Source of the DNA: Lepidonotus clava
Lineage: Eukaryota > Annelida > Polychaeta > Phyllodocida > Polynoidae
Direction of reading: 5' to 3'
NCBI GenBank assembly: GCA_936440205.1
Contig: OW387135.1
Span: 35,442,792 to 35,506,791, forward strand
Length of the DNA: 64,000 nucleotides
Position numbers and translations under genes: made by a program. Under the pieces are notes generated by a model that was not told the origin of the DNA, did no database searches, and saw only the letters and a program-made list of their open reading frames with translations. This document shows positions 35,995-46,268 of this stretch, piece by piece (position 1 is the first letter of the stretch; the number at the start of each line of letters is the position of its first letter).

Positions 35995-38511
35995 ATGAAC
36001 CTTCAGGGGATAGGAAGGAGTAGCTCTGAAAATCCCATCGGCAGTCAGCATATGCAGTCAGGTAATTTAGGACAGTCTTTGGCAGACAAAGAATCGAAAC
36101 AGTCCATTTCTGGGGATCTCCAGGACCAGGAGGTGAAGCGTGGCAGTGTCGGCAGTCTTTTGGATCACCAGGCCAGGAGACGGAGCAGTAGTAGCACCTC
36201 AGGTAGCTCTTTTGACTGCGACAAGATTAGACGAAACAGCTCAGCCTTACTGATGGATGACATAATCAATGGATGTAGTGACATGAAAGCTCAGCGGAGG
36301 AATGCCGACTCGGACAAAAAGTTTGCCTCAACAGAACAGTCACAGACTTTACAATCAACGGTTAAGAATTCCCAAAATACTCCCTGCCAATGTGACCCTA
36401 ATAATTCTGGTGATAAGTGTGTAACCCTATGTACCGAGTGTTCTAACAATGCAAAGGCTAGCTTACAATCGAGGACGTACGAGTCGTTGATAACCGACAG
36501 TTCGTCATCCTTGAAAGAAGAGGACGTCTCCAAGTGAGTATACCCACTTCATTTCCATGTAGTTTAACTACCGGACCTGAGACTTAGAAAATACTACTAC
36601 TTTTTAACATCTATAATTATACTCGATATCCTCTCTCATGCACTAAATTGAGTAATTTTGGGTTATTTGTAACTTGATTGATAATCTTTGCCATTTGTTG
36701 CCTCAGAACACGTACATTATCAGACCATCATGTTCAGGTAATCAGACCTACCAGTCTTTGCCTCTACCTTTACTTTTTTCCGTAAACATTTACTTTTTTG
36801 AAAATATCAAAGTTCAATATAAATCATTTATTGATAAGGAAATACTATATATCTGATCTCTTTTATTTTTCTTTTCAGTTATGAAGAGGTAGAAACAGTT
36901 TTCCACGTGCTCCCCTGGCAGGACGTCATCTTCTCACACATCTTCCGCTGCCTGACCCTGCAAGACATTTTCCGTCTTCGGGCCACTGGCCGGGTGGGGC
37001 GAGACTGCGTCAACGAGTACTTCTCAGTGTGCCCTGTTGTCAACCTATCTCGGTGCAGTCAGAGGGTCACACCGACCGCCTTCCGTCTGGTCACCTACGA
37101 GAACTACAAGCTGCACACCCTGGTGCTACGCCAGGCGAGGATCTGGTTAAATGACGACGTCCTCATCCCGGCCTTCGCCTCCAGCTCCCACCTGGCCAAG
37201 GTGGACCTCACCGCCTGCTCCTCCCTCACCCCGAAGAGTGTGGTGGCGCTGGCCGGCCGGGCGCCCGGGCTGTGCGAGCTCTACCTCCGGGAGTGCCCCT
37301 GGATGACCAAGGAGGCCGTGGTGATGCTGGCCCAGAACTGCCCCCAACTGGAGAAGTTGGACCTCACCGGGTGCTGGGCCGTCGACGACGAGGCCGTTAT
37401 CATGGTCAGCATGTGCTGTCGGAAGTGAGTTGGTGAAACATTTTGCTCAACTCGGAAGTTTATGTCATGAATATTATTTTAGGTAGTAAAATGATATAAC
37501 TAACTAAGTAAACGACCTAGAAAATGTTGCGTAGGATTTTGGTAAAAGCTACAGAGATTTCAGGCTTCAAATCAGATCTTATAACGTTTTAAGCTTTATC
37601 TTACTCACGGGCTCTTCAAAACTTCAGATTGTATCGTGTTAACATTTTCGTAAGAAAATGAGCCAAGCATTTTGTGATATTTTCATAAGTATCATCCCAG
37701 ATAAGAAAATGGTAGTTGTCGCTGAAGGATGACGGCCATTCAAACTAAGCAAACAGGGTAATGATTTATTTTATTATCAAACACGTCAAAGTCCCATTTT
37801 ATTAACCAAAAAGTAAGACTGTTTCCTTGAAAAGTTAACCTTTAATCTATAATCTCAAGTTCTGTTTCTACGTTTCAGGCTGGTCTTCCTCTCCATCGCT
37901 AAGATTTACGGTATCACCGACTATGCCGTCCGATGCCTGTCCACAAACTGCACCAACCTTCAACACGTCAACATGCAGGGCTGCTGGCGAGTCACCGACG
38001 GGGCCGTTCAGTAAGTGACCACTTCACTAAACTATAATGTATGAATAGTTTCTTGTTCTGGACGGCTTATTTACAAAAGTGCAATATCTCTAATTGTTAG
38101 ACTATTTATAACCTTTTAACATACACTGCACCAATTAAGCTCCCATGCTTCCTGATCAATCGTGTGGGTTAGATAAAAAATCAACTCTTGAGTGTAGATG
38201 TAACCGATTCCCACTTATTTTCATAAATTAGAATAAACAGCAGAAGCTATCAGTTGAATAGATTTGATAAAAGTTGTTCAAGGATTGCTCTCTTTCACCC
38301 ATACATATAACATGTCACACCGTGTCCCTGCAGGTTACTCGGGGAATACTGCCGTCAGCTGCGTCTCCTGCAGATTAAGGACTGTCGTGACGTCACCGAG
38401 GCCAGCCTGGCCCGACTGAGGTCACGAGGGGTCAAAGTGGACGTCAACCATCCCATCCGCAGAGGCCATGACGCCAAAAATCTGATGCAGAAGTTGAAGC
38501 TCCAAGTTTAG
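35995..38511 (+). CDS. FBXL15: FBXL15: F-box and leucine-rich repeat protein (four coding exons)
   Basis: Exons: 35995-36533, 36879-37424, 37879-38010, 38334-38511. Frames join across GT-AG introns to give 464 residues. FBXL15 is the substrate receptor of an SCF (SKP1-CUL1) ligase known in vertebrates to target SMURF1 in BMP signalling. An F-box begins around LPWQDVIFSHIFRCL. Leucine-rich repeats of the LxxLDLTGCxxVxDEAV type follow through all later exons. The C-terminus (LARLRSRGVKVDV ... LKLQV) matches the family ending. The human protein is about 300 residues. Here about 185 residues precede the F-box: serine-rich, hydrophilic, with no domain I recognise. The frame is open up to the acceptor, so a further coding exon upstream is possible. 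I chose the ATG at 35995. Confidence 0.9.
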
Positions 38512-40727
38512 CTTGCTTATCACTCTACGTGATGAAAGAGGGAGACAGTGTCGTGGTGTATTGGGAATCAGAGAAAGAGAGAGGTATGGGAGGCCAGTAT
38601 TATGTGTTTTGAAAGTGCCAATATTCACCTAAATAAGGTTTCATTTGTCATTTCCATAGATATTGAAAGTTGTGAGATAATGCGAGAGAGAATGATTTAA
38701 TACTTTTGTTACATTCATGCGTGCGGAGTGCTTACGTCTGTGTGAGACAGCAAAAAGGAGTATGCTAGGTATCATTATTGCAGCATTGTTGACATGAAAG
38801 TTGGATGAAAAACATAACTGTCACCAATTTTTTTTTTAAACGTTTTAAGTGTGAACTGAGAAGATGTATTTTGTGAAGTTAATTTCGTGTCATCCCCGCT
38901 TTAAACTACGGATAAACCGAGCACTAAAATTTGCACCGTAGTATTTCATCTAGTTCGGAAAATACAGGTCTTGTTTTCAGAAAAACGGCCTTAACAGATC
39001 CTAACACATTTAGAAAATGGACAATAATTGGTAGGCTTACTACCCCAATATTCATTAGTGCCATAATTGCCTGCATGCAATATCAAACTTCCCATTGCAT
39101 TATTCATGTTTAATCATTTCATTTTCCAAATAATTGTCTGTTCATTATAAATATAGTGCACAATACCTAGCATTAGAAGTGCAGTACGAAAATTACCTGA
39201 TATACTGATACTAAAGTATTACGTCAGTTATAACCAAGTGTTCAATCGTATCTACGGGAATATTCAAATTGCGGTAAACTAGCTGGACTAACTTGTTAAT
39301 GGTTGGCAATCGTACTCTCAGTCCATTTATACCCAAATACTTATCAGAGTCACTTCTTTAACTCGGAATTCCATTATGTGTTTTTGCATCTTTAGATAAG
39401 TTTTCTAGACGAGGTAAATTAATGAAAAAAGTGCGAGCCTGTGATAACATTGATATCGCAATGGAAGTCTAGCTTAGATTAGAAATGAGATCATACCTAT
39501 GTTAGAGCGTTCTAGACTTGAACTAAATTAAAGTTAGACGACTGATTAATTTTCCTTGAATATCTATGCCTGGATAACAAAGATAGATTAATACTTCATT
39601 GAAGTTCTATAAGTTGATAAAACAATTGTAATCTTGTTTATTGATTGTCCAAAAAAATGTTTTCTCATGTTATAATTGTCTCCGAGTCATTTAGCTAAAT
39701 TATAATGATCACTACGAACTCCTGTGTAAGAAAGTGGTATTGTTGTTTTACGAGCTACGCTTTTGCAGGGTGTAACTATTGATGTAAATGTTAGATTGCA
39801 GATGGATGTTAGGACTTACGTTTGTATGATGTATATTAGATACCTACTTTATGATTATAACCTGTTGTTAATCGTTGGATTGTTGTTTTGTTATGTATTA
39901 CAGATATAATTTCTCCTATGGATTTTTAGCTCATCAAAATCCCAACAAAGTTTCTAAATAGTCCAATAATCGATGAAGATGACTTTGTATTTAGCTCTTA
40001 AAGGTCAACCATCTGTATCTGCCCCACTCTTAGAAATCAATTATTTCTTAAATGAAATGTATATGTACTGTAAAGATCACCAGGTACACGCAAAAATGTT
40101 AAACTAGCAACAGTCAATAGTATTATTCTCAGATGTGAAGATTAAAGTGTGTGGCAAAGGGTATTTTTTCCTCAGTTTTTTCATGGCATGTAGGCCACTA
40201 TTGACTACAAAACAAACGCATATATATATGTTGGAATTACAAGTTTATTGGCTACATATGAATATGATTGCCTCTTTGAGTAGTATTATAACTAGTAATC
40301 TTGTATGACCTGAGAAATATACAATGAATTATAACACCATGAATTTCACGTGACAGTTGTTATCTTATCAAAATTGACCAGGGGCCTATACAAGACCGAA
40401 TATACATGAATAAACTGAGTTTCTCTTCACTACAACCATTGGCATCTTTGTCTTAGTGTTACCACTTTTTAGAGGCAAAACCAACCAAATTAGTGCTCAT
40501 ATTGTCGTAATATACCAATATCGTTATTATTAATGTAAGGATATGTTCTCAAATTATGAATTTGATATCAGTATGTGCTTGCTGTTTATGTCAGAAAACA
40601 AAGGATTTTAGAATTCTTGGAGTACTGAGATTTTTTCAATGCATTATAGGGTTCAAGGTCATATCGTTTCCCAAACAAATAGTGATGCAAAGCAGACGCC
40701 AGTAATGTATGTAGTGGGTGTGGGTGT
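38512..40727 (+). other. FBXL15 3' UTR and AT-rich intergenic DNA
   Basis: No conserved ORF or RNA gene seen. An AATAAA at 40409-40414 is one possible distal poly(A) signal, but the gene's 3' end cannot be fixed from sequence. Confidence 0.4.
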
Positions 40728-40920
40728 TTGGGAATAGTTGTGGAGATAGTCGTGGAGGGTTGTATGAATAATCCTGGAGATAGTGGTGGGGTTAGTAGTG
40801 GGGATACTAGTGGGGTAAGTTGTAGAGATAGTCATGTGATTAGTCATGGGGCAGTCGGCTGGTTAGTTTTAAGAATCATCATAGAGATAGATATGGGAAT
40901 AGTTCTCGGGTTATTTGTGG
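40728..40920 (+). repeat. Imperfect GTGGGGATAGT minisatellite, left part
   Basis: Irregular units such as GTGGAGATAGT, GTGGGGTTAGT and GTGGGGATACT. The same kind of sequence resumes at 45563 after the gag-only element, so the array was split by that insertion. Confidence 0.65.
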
Positions 40921-41140
40921 TGTTGTCGACGCGAGGAGCGCGTCGTTCTCGGGTAATCCGCTAGGGGGCGCCGCGATCGGTGACGCGTCCAGGGGCGGGA
41001 AGCGGCATCCGGGAGCGGCAACTGGTAGATGATCCCTGACCTTTGAATGAACCACAAGTACACCTTGCTGCTCATCAGAGGCCTCCATCTCACCCTTCCA
41101 AGACCACAAGTAAGTGTTATAGACATGCCAAAGTATTACA
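40921..41140 (+). repeat. 5' LTR of the gag-only element
   Basis: 220 bases, GC-rich in the first half, with no TATA box. It contains CCGCTAGGGGGCGC (40958-40971), close to the CTCF core. Near the 3' end, ACAAGTAAGT carries a consensus splice donor (GT at 41110). Confidence 0.95.
40958..40971 (+). promoter_or_regulatory. CTCF-like core in the 5' LTR
   Basis: CCGCTAGGGGGCGC matches the animal CTCF core CCASYAGRKGGCRS at 13 of 14 positions. It is repeated in the 3' LTR in the same orientation. Confidence 0.4.
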
Positions 41141-42029
41141 TTGGTGCCAGGAGTACTTACCCATGTGGATTTTGTGAAAATTGGAGAAAGTTTGAGTGAA
41201 ATAGGACCGTTTTGTGGAGATAGACTTTCACAGGAGACAGACCTACTTTCCTATTGTTTACAATTGGAGTAGCTCTCAAAAGGACACACAGGAACAACTC
41301 ACAGGATTTACACCCACAGGATTTATTCACAGGAGGATTGTTATACATTTGATGATGAACTTTATGTGAATTTGGGTGGTTTTAGTGAACTTTTATGGGA
41401 GTTTTGTAACTTCCTTTCCCACCCAGGAGGGAGGGTGAGGGTGGCCATTTTAACCACCCCCAAATTACCCCCTCTAATCCAAAGCCATCCTACATTTCTA
41501 AAGCCTGGAAACTATATATTCAACATTTTTATGAACTCTAATCCCCCTATACTCTAAATTATAGGGATTATTTCTGCAGTTTGGACACTTTCTGATAACT
41601 TAAACTCTGACCTATTTTCTGAGTGACCTGAATCACATGGTTTAAGGTCATCCATCTTGGATCAGACCAAATATAGCCCACCATTGACTCAATTTAATCT
41701 GGGCCATCCTTTCTTAGAGACAAACCATCCACTCCTATTTCTTATGAATTTAAGTTGCAATTGGTCTAGGCTACCCACCCTGGAGATTATTTTTGTGACT
41801 TTTCCCATTTTTGACCTGTATTTAGGAGTTTTCATTGGCTGTAACTCACAGCTCTGGCCATTATCCATTGCCATCCTGTCATAAATAGTGGTGTTATGAA
41901 TGTATAACTCAGTTATTTGGAATTATTGAATACTAGGCTTTAAAACCTGGTGGTTATTTTCAAGATTTGAATGATTTCTGTCTGACTTCTGGTGATATTA
42001 ACTTTGAGTAGGCATCTTATTGCAACAAA

Positions 42030-42305
42030 AAGTCAGTCGGCGGCCATCTTGAAAATTTCAAAAACAGGAAGTCAGTTGGCGGCCATCTTGAAAATTCAAA
42101 GACAGGAAGTCAGTTGGCGGCCATCTTGAATTTGACAATAACAGGAAGTAAGCTGGCGGCCATATTGGATTAGACAGGAAGTTGGCTGGCGGCCATCTTG
42201 GAAATACAAGAACAGGAAGTCAGGTGGTGGCCATATTGAATTTGAGAGGAAGTAGGCTGGTGGCCATCTTGAATTTGACAAAAGTTGGCTGTCCACCATC
42301 TTGGT
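42030..42305 (+). repeat. Tandem array of ETS-like and YY1-like motifs in the element leader
   Basis: Seven to eight units of about 33-40 bases. Most carry ACAGGAAGT (ETS-like GGAA core, 6 copies of AGGAAGT) and GGCGGCCATCTTG (YY1-like GCCATNTTG, at about 42042, 42080, 42119, 42158, 42191, 42229, 42262). Three further CCATCTT copies, two in the form CCGCCATCTTGGAT, follow at 42512-42559. Motif spacing varies slightly while the motifs themselves stay well kept. Confidence 0.8.
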
Positions 42306-42599
42306 TTGGCAAATATATTGACTGAATAATCTAAAACTTCTAATCTGTTGCCATCCTATCACCTATAGTATAATACAACCAATCAAGTACCTTTATTGGG
42401 ATAACCATTGACTAAGCTTTATAGCCTGGTGTTTATTTTGTGAATTTTTCAAACTTTTGACCAACTTTAATAACATTTAGAGTTGGTGATTGATATTTGA
42501 TTGTCAGAGTGTCATCCATCTTAGATTTCCGCCATCTTGGATTTCCGCCATCTTGGATCTCTACCATTTTTGCAACCTGGGATAATATACCCTTAGGTT

Positions 42600-42925
42600 C
42601 CAGAAATATAAGGAATTATTTGAAAAAAAATATTTTTAAAAATTCAATTTTGGATTTCGGAAATTCAATTTGATTTTAATTGGATTTTGATTTAGAATTT
42701 TGATTTCAATTCTCCAATTTCGAAATTCGATCCAATTCGAATTTAATTTAATTAAAAAAAAAAAAAAAAAAAAAAATTCAGTTTAGAGATTTACTTTGAA
42801 TTAGAATAACATTTTCAATTCCCAATTCTGGATTTCAATTTAATTAGAATTTAATTTCGATTTTCAACTTTGAAATTCGATCTGATTGAATTTAATTTAA
42901 AAAAAAAAAAAAAAAAAAAATCATA
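42600..42925 (+). repeat. Duplicated AT-rich block ending in A-runs
   Basis: Two related blocks each contain AATTCAATTTGATTTT-like sequence, then GAAATTCGATC, then GAATTTAATTTAA, and end in an A-run of about 20 (42754-42776 and 42899-42920). This looks like a tandem duplication within the leader. Confidence 0.6.
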
Positions 42926-43201
42926 TCCGTTCATATCGTTTTTTTTTCTCAGTTGGAGATAGAGAATCTTGGATGAATTGCTTGCCCGGGATATTGCTTG
43001 TGCTTATTTTAAGTGCATGATCATATGATAGACTCACTTCCTTGACGTCTCCGGATTGCGCGGTAGTACTCATCTTTGAGTTCTATCACCTTTTTCCCCC
43101 TACTAACTTCTAACTGCGCGATTGGGCTTTAAGCCTGAGGTTTGCGTTTCAAAGTTGAACTTCAGCTTCACATTTGCACACGCTATCGGGACGGACAGAA
43201 A

Positions 43202-44737
43202 ATGGCAGCTGCTACCAACACATTTAACATCAATACTGCTAGCGAGGACCAACTGCAGGTCATCCATGGGGTGGGAGAGGTACGTGCTAAGATCCTGAAT
43301 AACATCATAAGGGCCCGGGGCCCCTTTCGGGACATGGTTGTTCTCCGTGCCCACCTCGACCAGGACCAGGCCTTGGCTAAAAGTTTAACCGCGGCCTTCA
43401 TCGGGGGATGGTTTGACTTCGGCCAAACAGAACAGGAACAACAGGCAAAGAATGCCTTGGCTCCAATCAGAGAGGAGTTGTCTGGTTTACAAGCAAGTTT
43501 GAATGCCACAATGGACCGATTACAGCGGGTGGAGGAGGAGAACCGGGCCCTGAAGTCTTACGTACCCGACGGGATACGACAGATGGGGGGAAGACCTTCA
43601 TCGGAAAATGAGTCACGACCTCTCCAGATGGACCCAATGGGAGGGACCTGGAAAAACTACACCTCGCTTCCGCAGGCCGTGATTGCTTTGATTGAGAAGT
43701 TTACCCAGGGGGAGCTGGGAGTTGCACCGATGCAAGGAGACACCATGCACCTTGCTCAAGGGGAAGCCTTGAAGTTTGGGTCCAGGGAAGCCCCGGTGGA
43801 AGAAAGTGGCCAGGTGAGTCCAAACGTGGAATGGAAACAACCCCGGCAACTCTCACCTCCAATGTGGAATGGTGAAGTACGAGACAGTGGGTACATCCCT
43901 ACTAGAAGCAGAGAGGTAGCGCCAGTAGGAACACAACACAAGGTCCTGGAGAACAGAGCCTTTGACAGCCGGCCAAGGGGCACAGGAGGTGTGAACCCAA
44001 CACCTCGGTTAGTTGCCCGGCCTGAAGATGGGGGTCTGAAGGCTAGCTCAGGGGCTGGGCTGGCGTATGACTCTTCCTCCAGCAGTGAGGATGATGACGC
44101 TCCAAGTGTCAGGGCCACAAGCGATAACGGGGCCCCAAGGAGGCAAGACACCGGGAAAATCCCAACGTACGACGGGAAAATAAAATGGTCGATCTATGCT
44201 GACCAATTCAAGAGGATCGCGAAAAAATGTGGCTGGGACAGAGAGGCCAAGCTCGACAACCTGGTCCAGCACCTACGGGATGAGGCACTCATCTACTTTG
44301 GGTCCCTATCCCGTAAAGAAAAGAAAGACTACAAGCTTGCCAAACAGGCGCTGAAGGAGAGGTTTGGTAGCGCCGACCCTCCGGTCACAGTGAGGAGAGA
44401 GCTCCGGAACCTCCGTCAACAACCTGACGAAGGGTTGGAGAGCTTTGCCCAAAGGTGCCAGGTCTTGGCACGGGAGGGTTTCAGAGGGGGCCAGGAAGGC
44501 ACCATCGAGAGGGCTGCCATGGACGCTTTTCTGAACGGCTGTATGGACCGCAGGGCTGCCCTCACAGCAGGTGAGAAAGGCCTTGACTCAATGCAAGAGC
44601 TGATAAAAAGTGTGAGACACTCTATCCACAACATAAGGGCCATCCTTGGCGACAGGAAGGTACGGGCCGTCACCTTGGATCAGGGCCTCGTAGTGGCTCA
44701 TGTTGAGAGGAACCAGGGCTTACCGTCGGAAAACTAG
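43202..44737 (+). CDS. Gag-like protein with N-terminal helix-hairpin-helix domain
   Basis: 511 residues from an ATG in strong context (AAAATGG). Residues about 7-60 (FNINTASEDQLQVIHGVGEV...) match the ComEA-type helix-hairpin-helix pattern NINTAS..L....G.G...A..I...R...GPF, a DNA-binding fold. A short coiled-coil follows (about 85-120), then a long polar linker with an SSSSSEDDD patch. A C-terminal Gag-like helical domain starts near IPTYDGKIKWSIYADQF (about 315-480) and is of the kind seen in retrotransposon Gag proteins. There is no protease, reverse transcriptase or zinc knuckle. The HhH-Gag combination is unusual. The domain calls come from pattern recognition, not a search. Confidence 0.85.
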   Translation: MAAATNTFNINTASEDQLQVIHGVGEVRAKILNNIIRARGPFRDMVVLRAHLDQDQALAKSLTAAFIGGWFDFGQTEQEQQAKNALAPIREELSGLQASLNATMDRLQRVEEENRALKSYVPDGIRQMGGRPSSENESRPLQMDPMGGTWKNYTSLPQAVIALIEKFTQGELGVAPMQGDTMHLAQGEALKFGSREAPVEESGQVSPNVEWKQPRQLSPPMWNGEVRDSGYIPTRSREVAPVGTQHKVLENRAFDSRPRGTGGVNPTPRLVARPEDGGLKASSGAGLAYDSSSSSEDDDAPSVRATSDNGAPRRQDTGKIPTYDGKIKWSIYADQFKRIAKKCGWDREAKLDNLVQHLRDEALIYFGSLSRKEKKDYKLAKQALKERFGSADPPVTVRRELRNLRQQPDEGLESFAQRCQVLAREGFRGGQEGTIERAAMDAFLNGCMDRRAALTAGEKGLDSMQELIKSVRHSIHNIRAILGDRKVRAVTLDQGLVVAHVERNQGLPSEN

Positions 44738-45342
44738 GTAGGGATGGCCCACGCGACCAGATGCCATCCCTTCCCAACAGAGGTCGCCCACCAGAAATAA
44801 CACCCACCCCTGGTCCCAACCCTGGTACTAACTGCCCACAAAGTTATTAAAGTAGTAGCATGCAATATATATATACCTCGTTTGACCCCCAACCCTAGAA
44901 CATAAGTAGGATAAGCTAGGAGATAGGTAAAACTAAATTTTAGAGCAGTTGACTCCAAATATGGAGGTTTCGTTGGACCCCATGCCTACCCCCCATACAT
45001 TGTAGTAATTAGATTTGAGATGCTAGGCCAAACTTGGCACACTTGGAACTTATATATATGTGTGAGTGACGGTCAGCAATAGACTAGGACCAGATGGTTC
45101 CTGGATATCGGTTTAGAGTGGACCAGGCTAGGCCTTGGGCCTGGCACGGTCTCTCTGGATGTGCTGCACTCTTCCTGGAAGGCTAGGCCCAGAAGGGCAG
45201 GCGAATTTATAAATGGCCAATAGTGGACCAGTGCCTGACGGTCCCTGGATACCAGAGTCTGGAGTGGACCAGGCTAGGCCTTGGGCCTGGCGCGGTCTCT
45301 CTGGACGGCGGCACTCTTCCTAAAAAATAGAACGGGGAAGAG
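44738..45342 (+). other. 3' untranslated part of the gag-only element
   Basis: Non-coding. It contains a direct duplication of about 105 bases (about 45084-45188 and 45221-45325) sharing GAGTGGACCAGGCTAGGCCT and GGTCTCTCTGGA, and it ends in a purine-rich tract before the 3' LTR. Confidence 0.6.
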
Positions 45343-45562
45343 TGTTGTCGACGCGAGGAGCGCGTCGTTCTCGGGTAATCCGCTAGGGGGCGCCGCGATC
45401 GGTGACGCGTCCAGGGGCGGGAAGCGGCATCCGGGAGCGGCAACTGGTAGATGATCCCTGACCTTTGAATGAACCACAAGTACACCTTGCTGCTCATCAG
45501 AGGCCTCCATCTCACCCTTCCAAGACCACAAGTAAGTGTTATAGACATGCCAAAGTATTACA
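45343..45562 (+). repeat. 3' LTR of the gag-only element
   Basis: 220 bases, identical by eye to 40921-41140. It is preceded by a purine-rich tract. The same CTCF-like core lies at 45380-45393 and the same donor sequence at about 45528-45537. Confidence 0.95.
45380..45393 (+). promoter_or_regulatory. CTCF-like core in the 3' LTR
   Basis: The same 13-of-14 match as in the 5' LTR, 4,422 bases downstream in the same orientation. Confidence 0.4.
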
Positions 45563-45650
45563 GTGGGGTTAGGCTTAGTATTGAGTAGAGGTTAGTGGTG
45601 GGGATAGGCATGGGACTCGCGATGGTGGGAATAATCCTGAGGGTAACCAA
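45563..45650 (+). repeat. Imperfect GTGGGGATAGT minisatellite, right part
   Basis: Units such as GTGGGGTTAGG, GGTTAGTGGTGGGGATAGG and GGTGGGAATAATCCT continue the array interrupted at 40920. GTGG is present on both sides of the element as its target duplication. Confidence 0.6.
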
Positions 45651-45656
45651 TCATTT

Positions 45657-45856
45657 CATACCCTGGTCGTTATGTACCTGGTCACTTGGTACCCTAGCCA
45701 TAATGTACCCTGGTCACTTGGTACCCTAGCCATTATGTATCCTGGTCACTTCGTACCCTAGCCATTATGTACCCTGGTCACTTCGTACCCTAGCCATTAT
45801 GTACCCTGGTCACTTCGTACCCTAGTCACTATTTACCTGGTCACTTCGTACCCTAA
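45657..45856 (+). repeat. 32-bp minisatellite array A (left inverted arm)
   Basis: Six units with consensus near GGTCACTTCGTACCCTAGCC plus ATTATGTACCCT. The repeated block occurs at 45680, 45712, 45744, 45776, 45808 and 45839. The array is the inverted counterpart of the one at 46269-46429. Confidence 0.85.
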
Positions 45857-46138
45857 TCTAATTGATTAATACCATATAGATCTATGTTCAAATGATAAGG
45901 TCATAGTAATGCAATAGAAGACAGTATACATCAGGAAATGTTGAAGGGAAATGGGTATGTTTTATTTTTTAAACATACATTGGAATACACTGTTTATGTG
46001 ATACGAGCTGGGCAGATTCATACGTCATACAGTCAATATCATAACATAGTCTTTTTTTTTAAACAGATTGGTACCAGTAACATTTCAAACCTTGAGAAAA
46101 CAATTGAATAAATAATTTAGGTACCATATTTCAGAGCG

Positions 46139-46178
<40 letters not shown>

Positions 46179-46179
46179 C

Positions 46180-46213
<34 letters not shown>
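46139..46213. repeat. TA microsatellite
   Basis: About 75 bases of TA repeats with a few CA interruptions, lying between the two inverted 32-bp arrays. Confidence 0.9.
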
Positions 46214-46214
<1 letters not shown>

Positions 46215-46268
46215 ACATGGATATATATGTACAGGAAAACAGTCATCACATCCAATAATTTACTTCAA

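Larger units (their letters stand above)
41110..42952 (+). other. Candidate leader intron of the gag-only element
   Basis: A donor ACAA/GTAAGT sits in the LTR (GT at 41110-41111). An acceptor with an uninterrupted pyrimidine tract, TTTTTTTTTCTCAG, ends at 42952, 249 bases before the gag ATG. Removing this would join the LTR leader to the gag exon and skip about 1.8 kb of repeat-rich sequence. Leader splicing is known in retroviruses and some LTR elements. No transcript evidence is available here. Confidence 0.4.
40921..45562 (+). mobile_element. Young gag-only LTR retroelement with identical LTRs
   Basis: A 4,642-base element bounded by two 220-base LTRs (40921-41140, 45343-45562). By eye they are identical, and they start TGTTG and end TTACA. 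It is flanked by GTGG on both sides. TGGTGCCAGGAG just inside the left LTR fits a primer binding site, and GGGGAAGAG just before the right LTR fits a polypurine tract. One long ORF encodes a Gag-like protein, and no pol is present. It therefore looks whole as a non-autonomous (TR-GAG type) element that would depend on enzymes from another element. Identical LTRs imply a very recent insertion. Confidence 0.92.

Noticed and set aside
40911-41126. Identical small ORFs at 40911-41126 and 45333-45548 as a conserved gene family
   Set aside because: They are the same reading frame within the two identical LTRs, not genes.
42096-42362. Minus-strand ORF with repeated RQLTSC-type peptides
   Set aside because: It is a chance frame across the ETS/YY1 tandem array, and the peptide repeats only mirror the DNA repeats.
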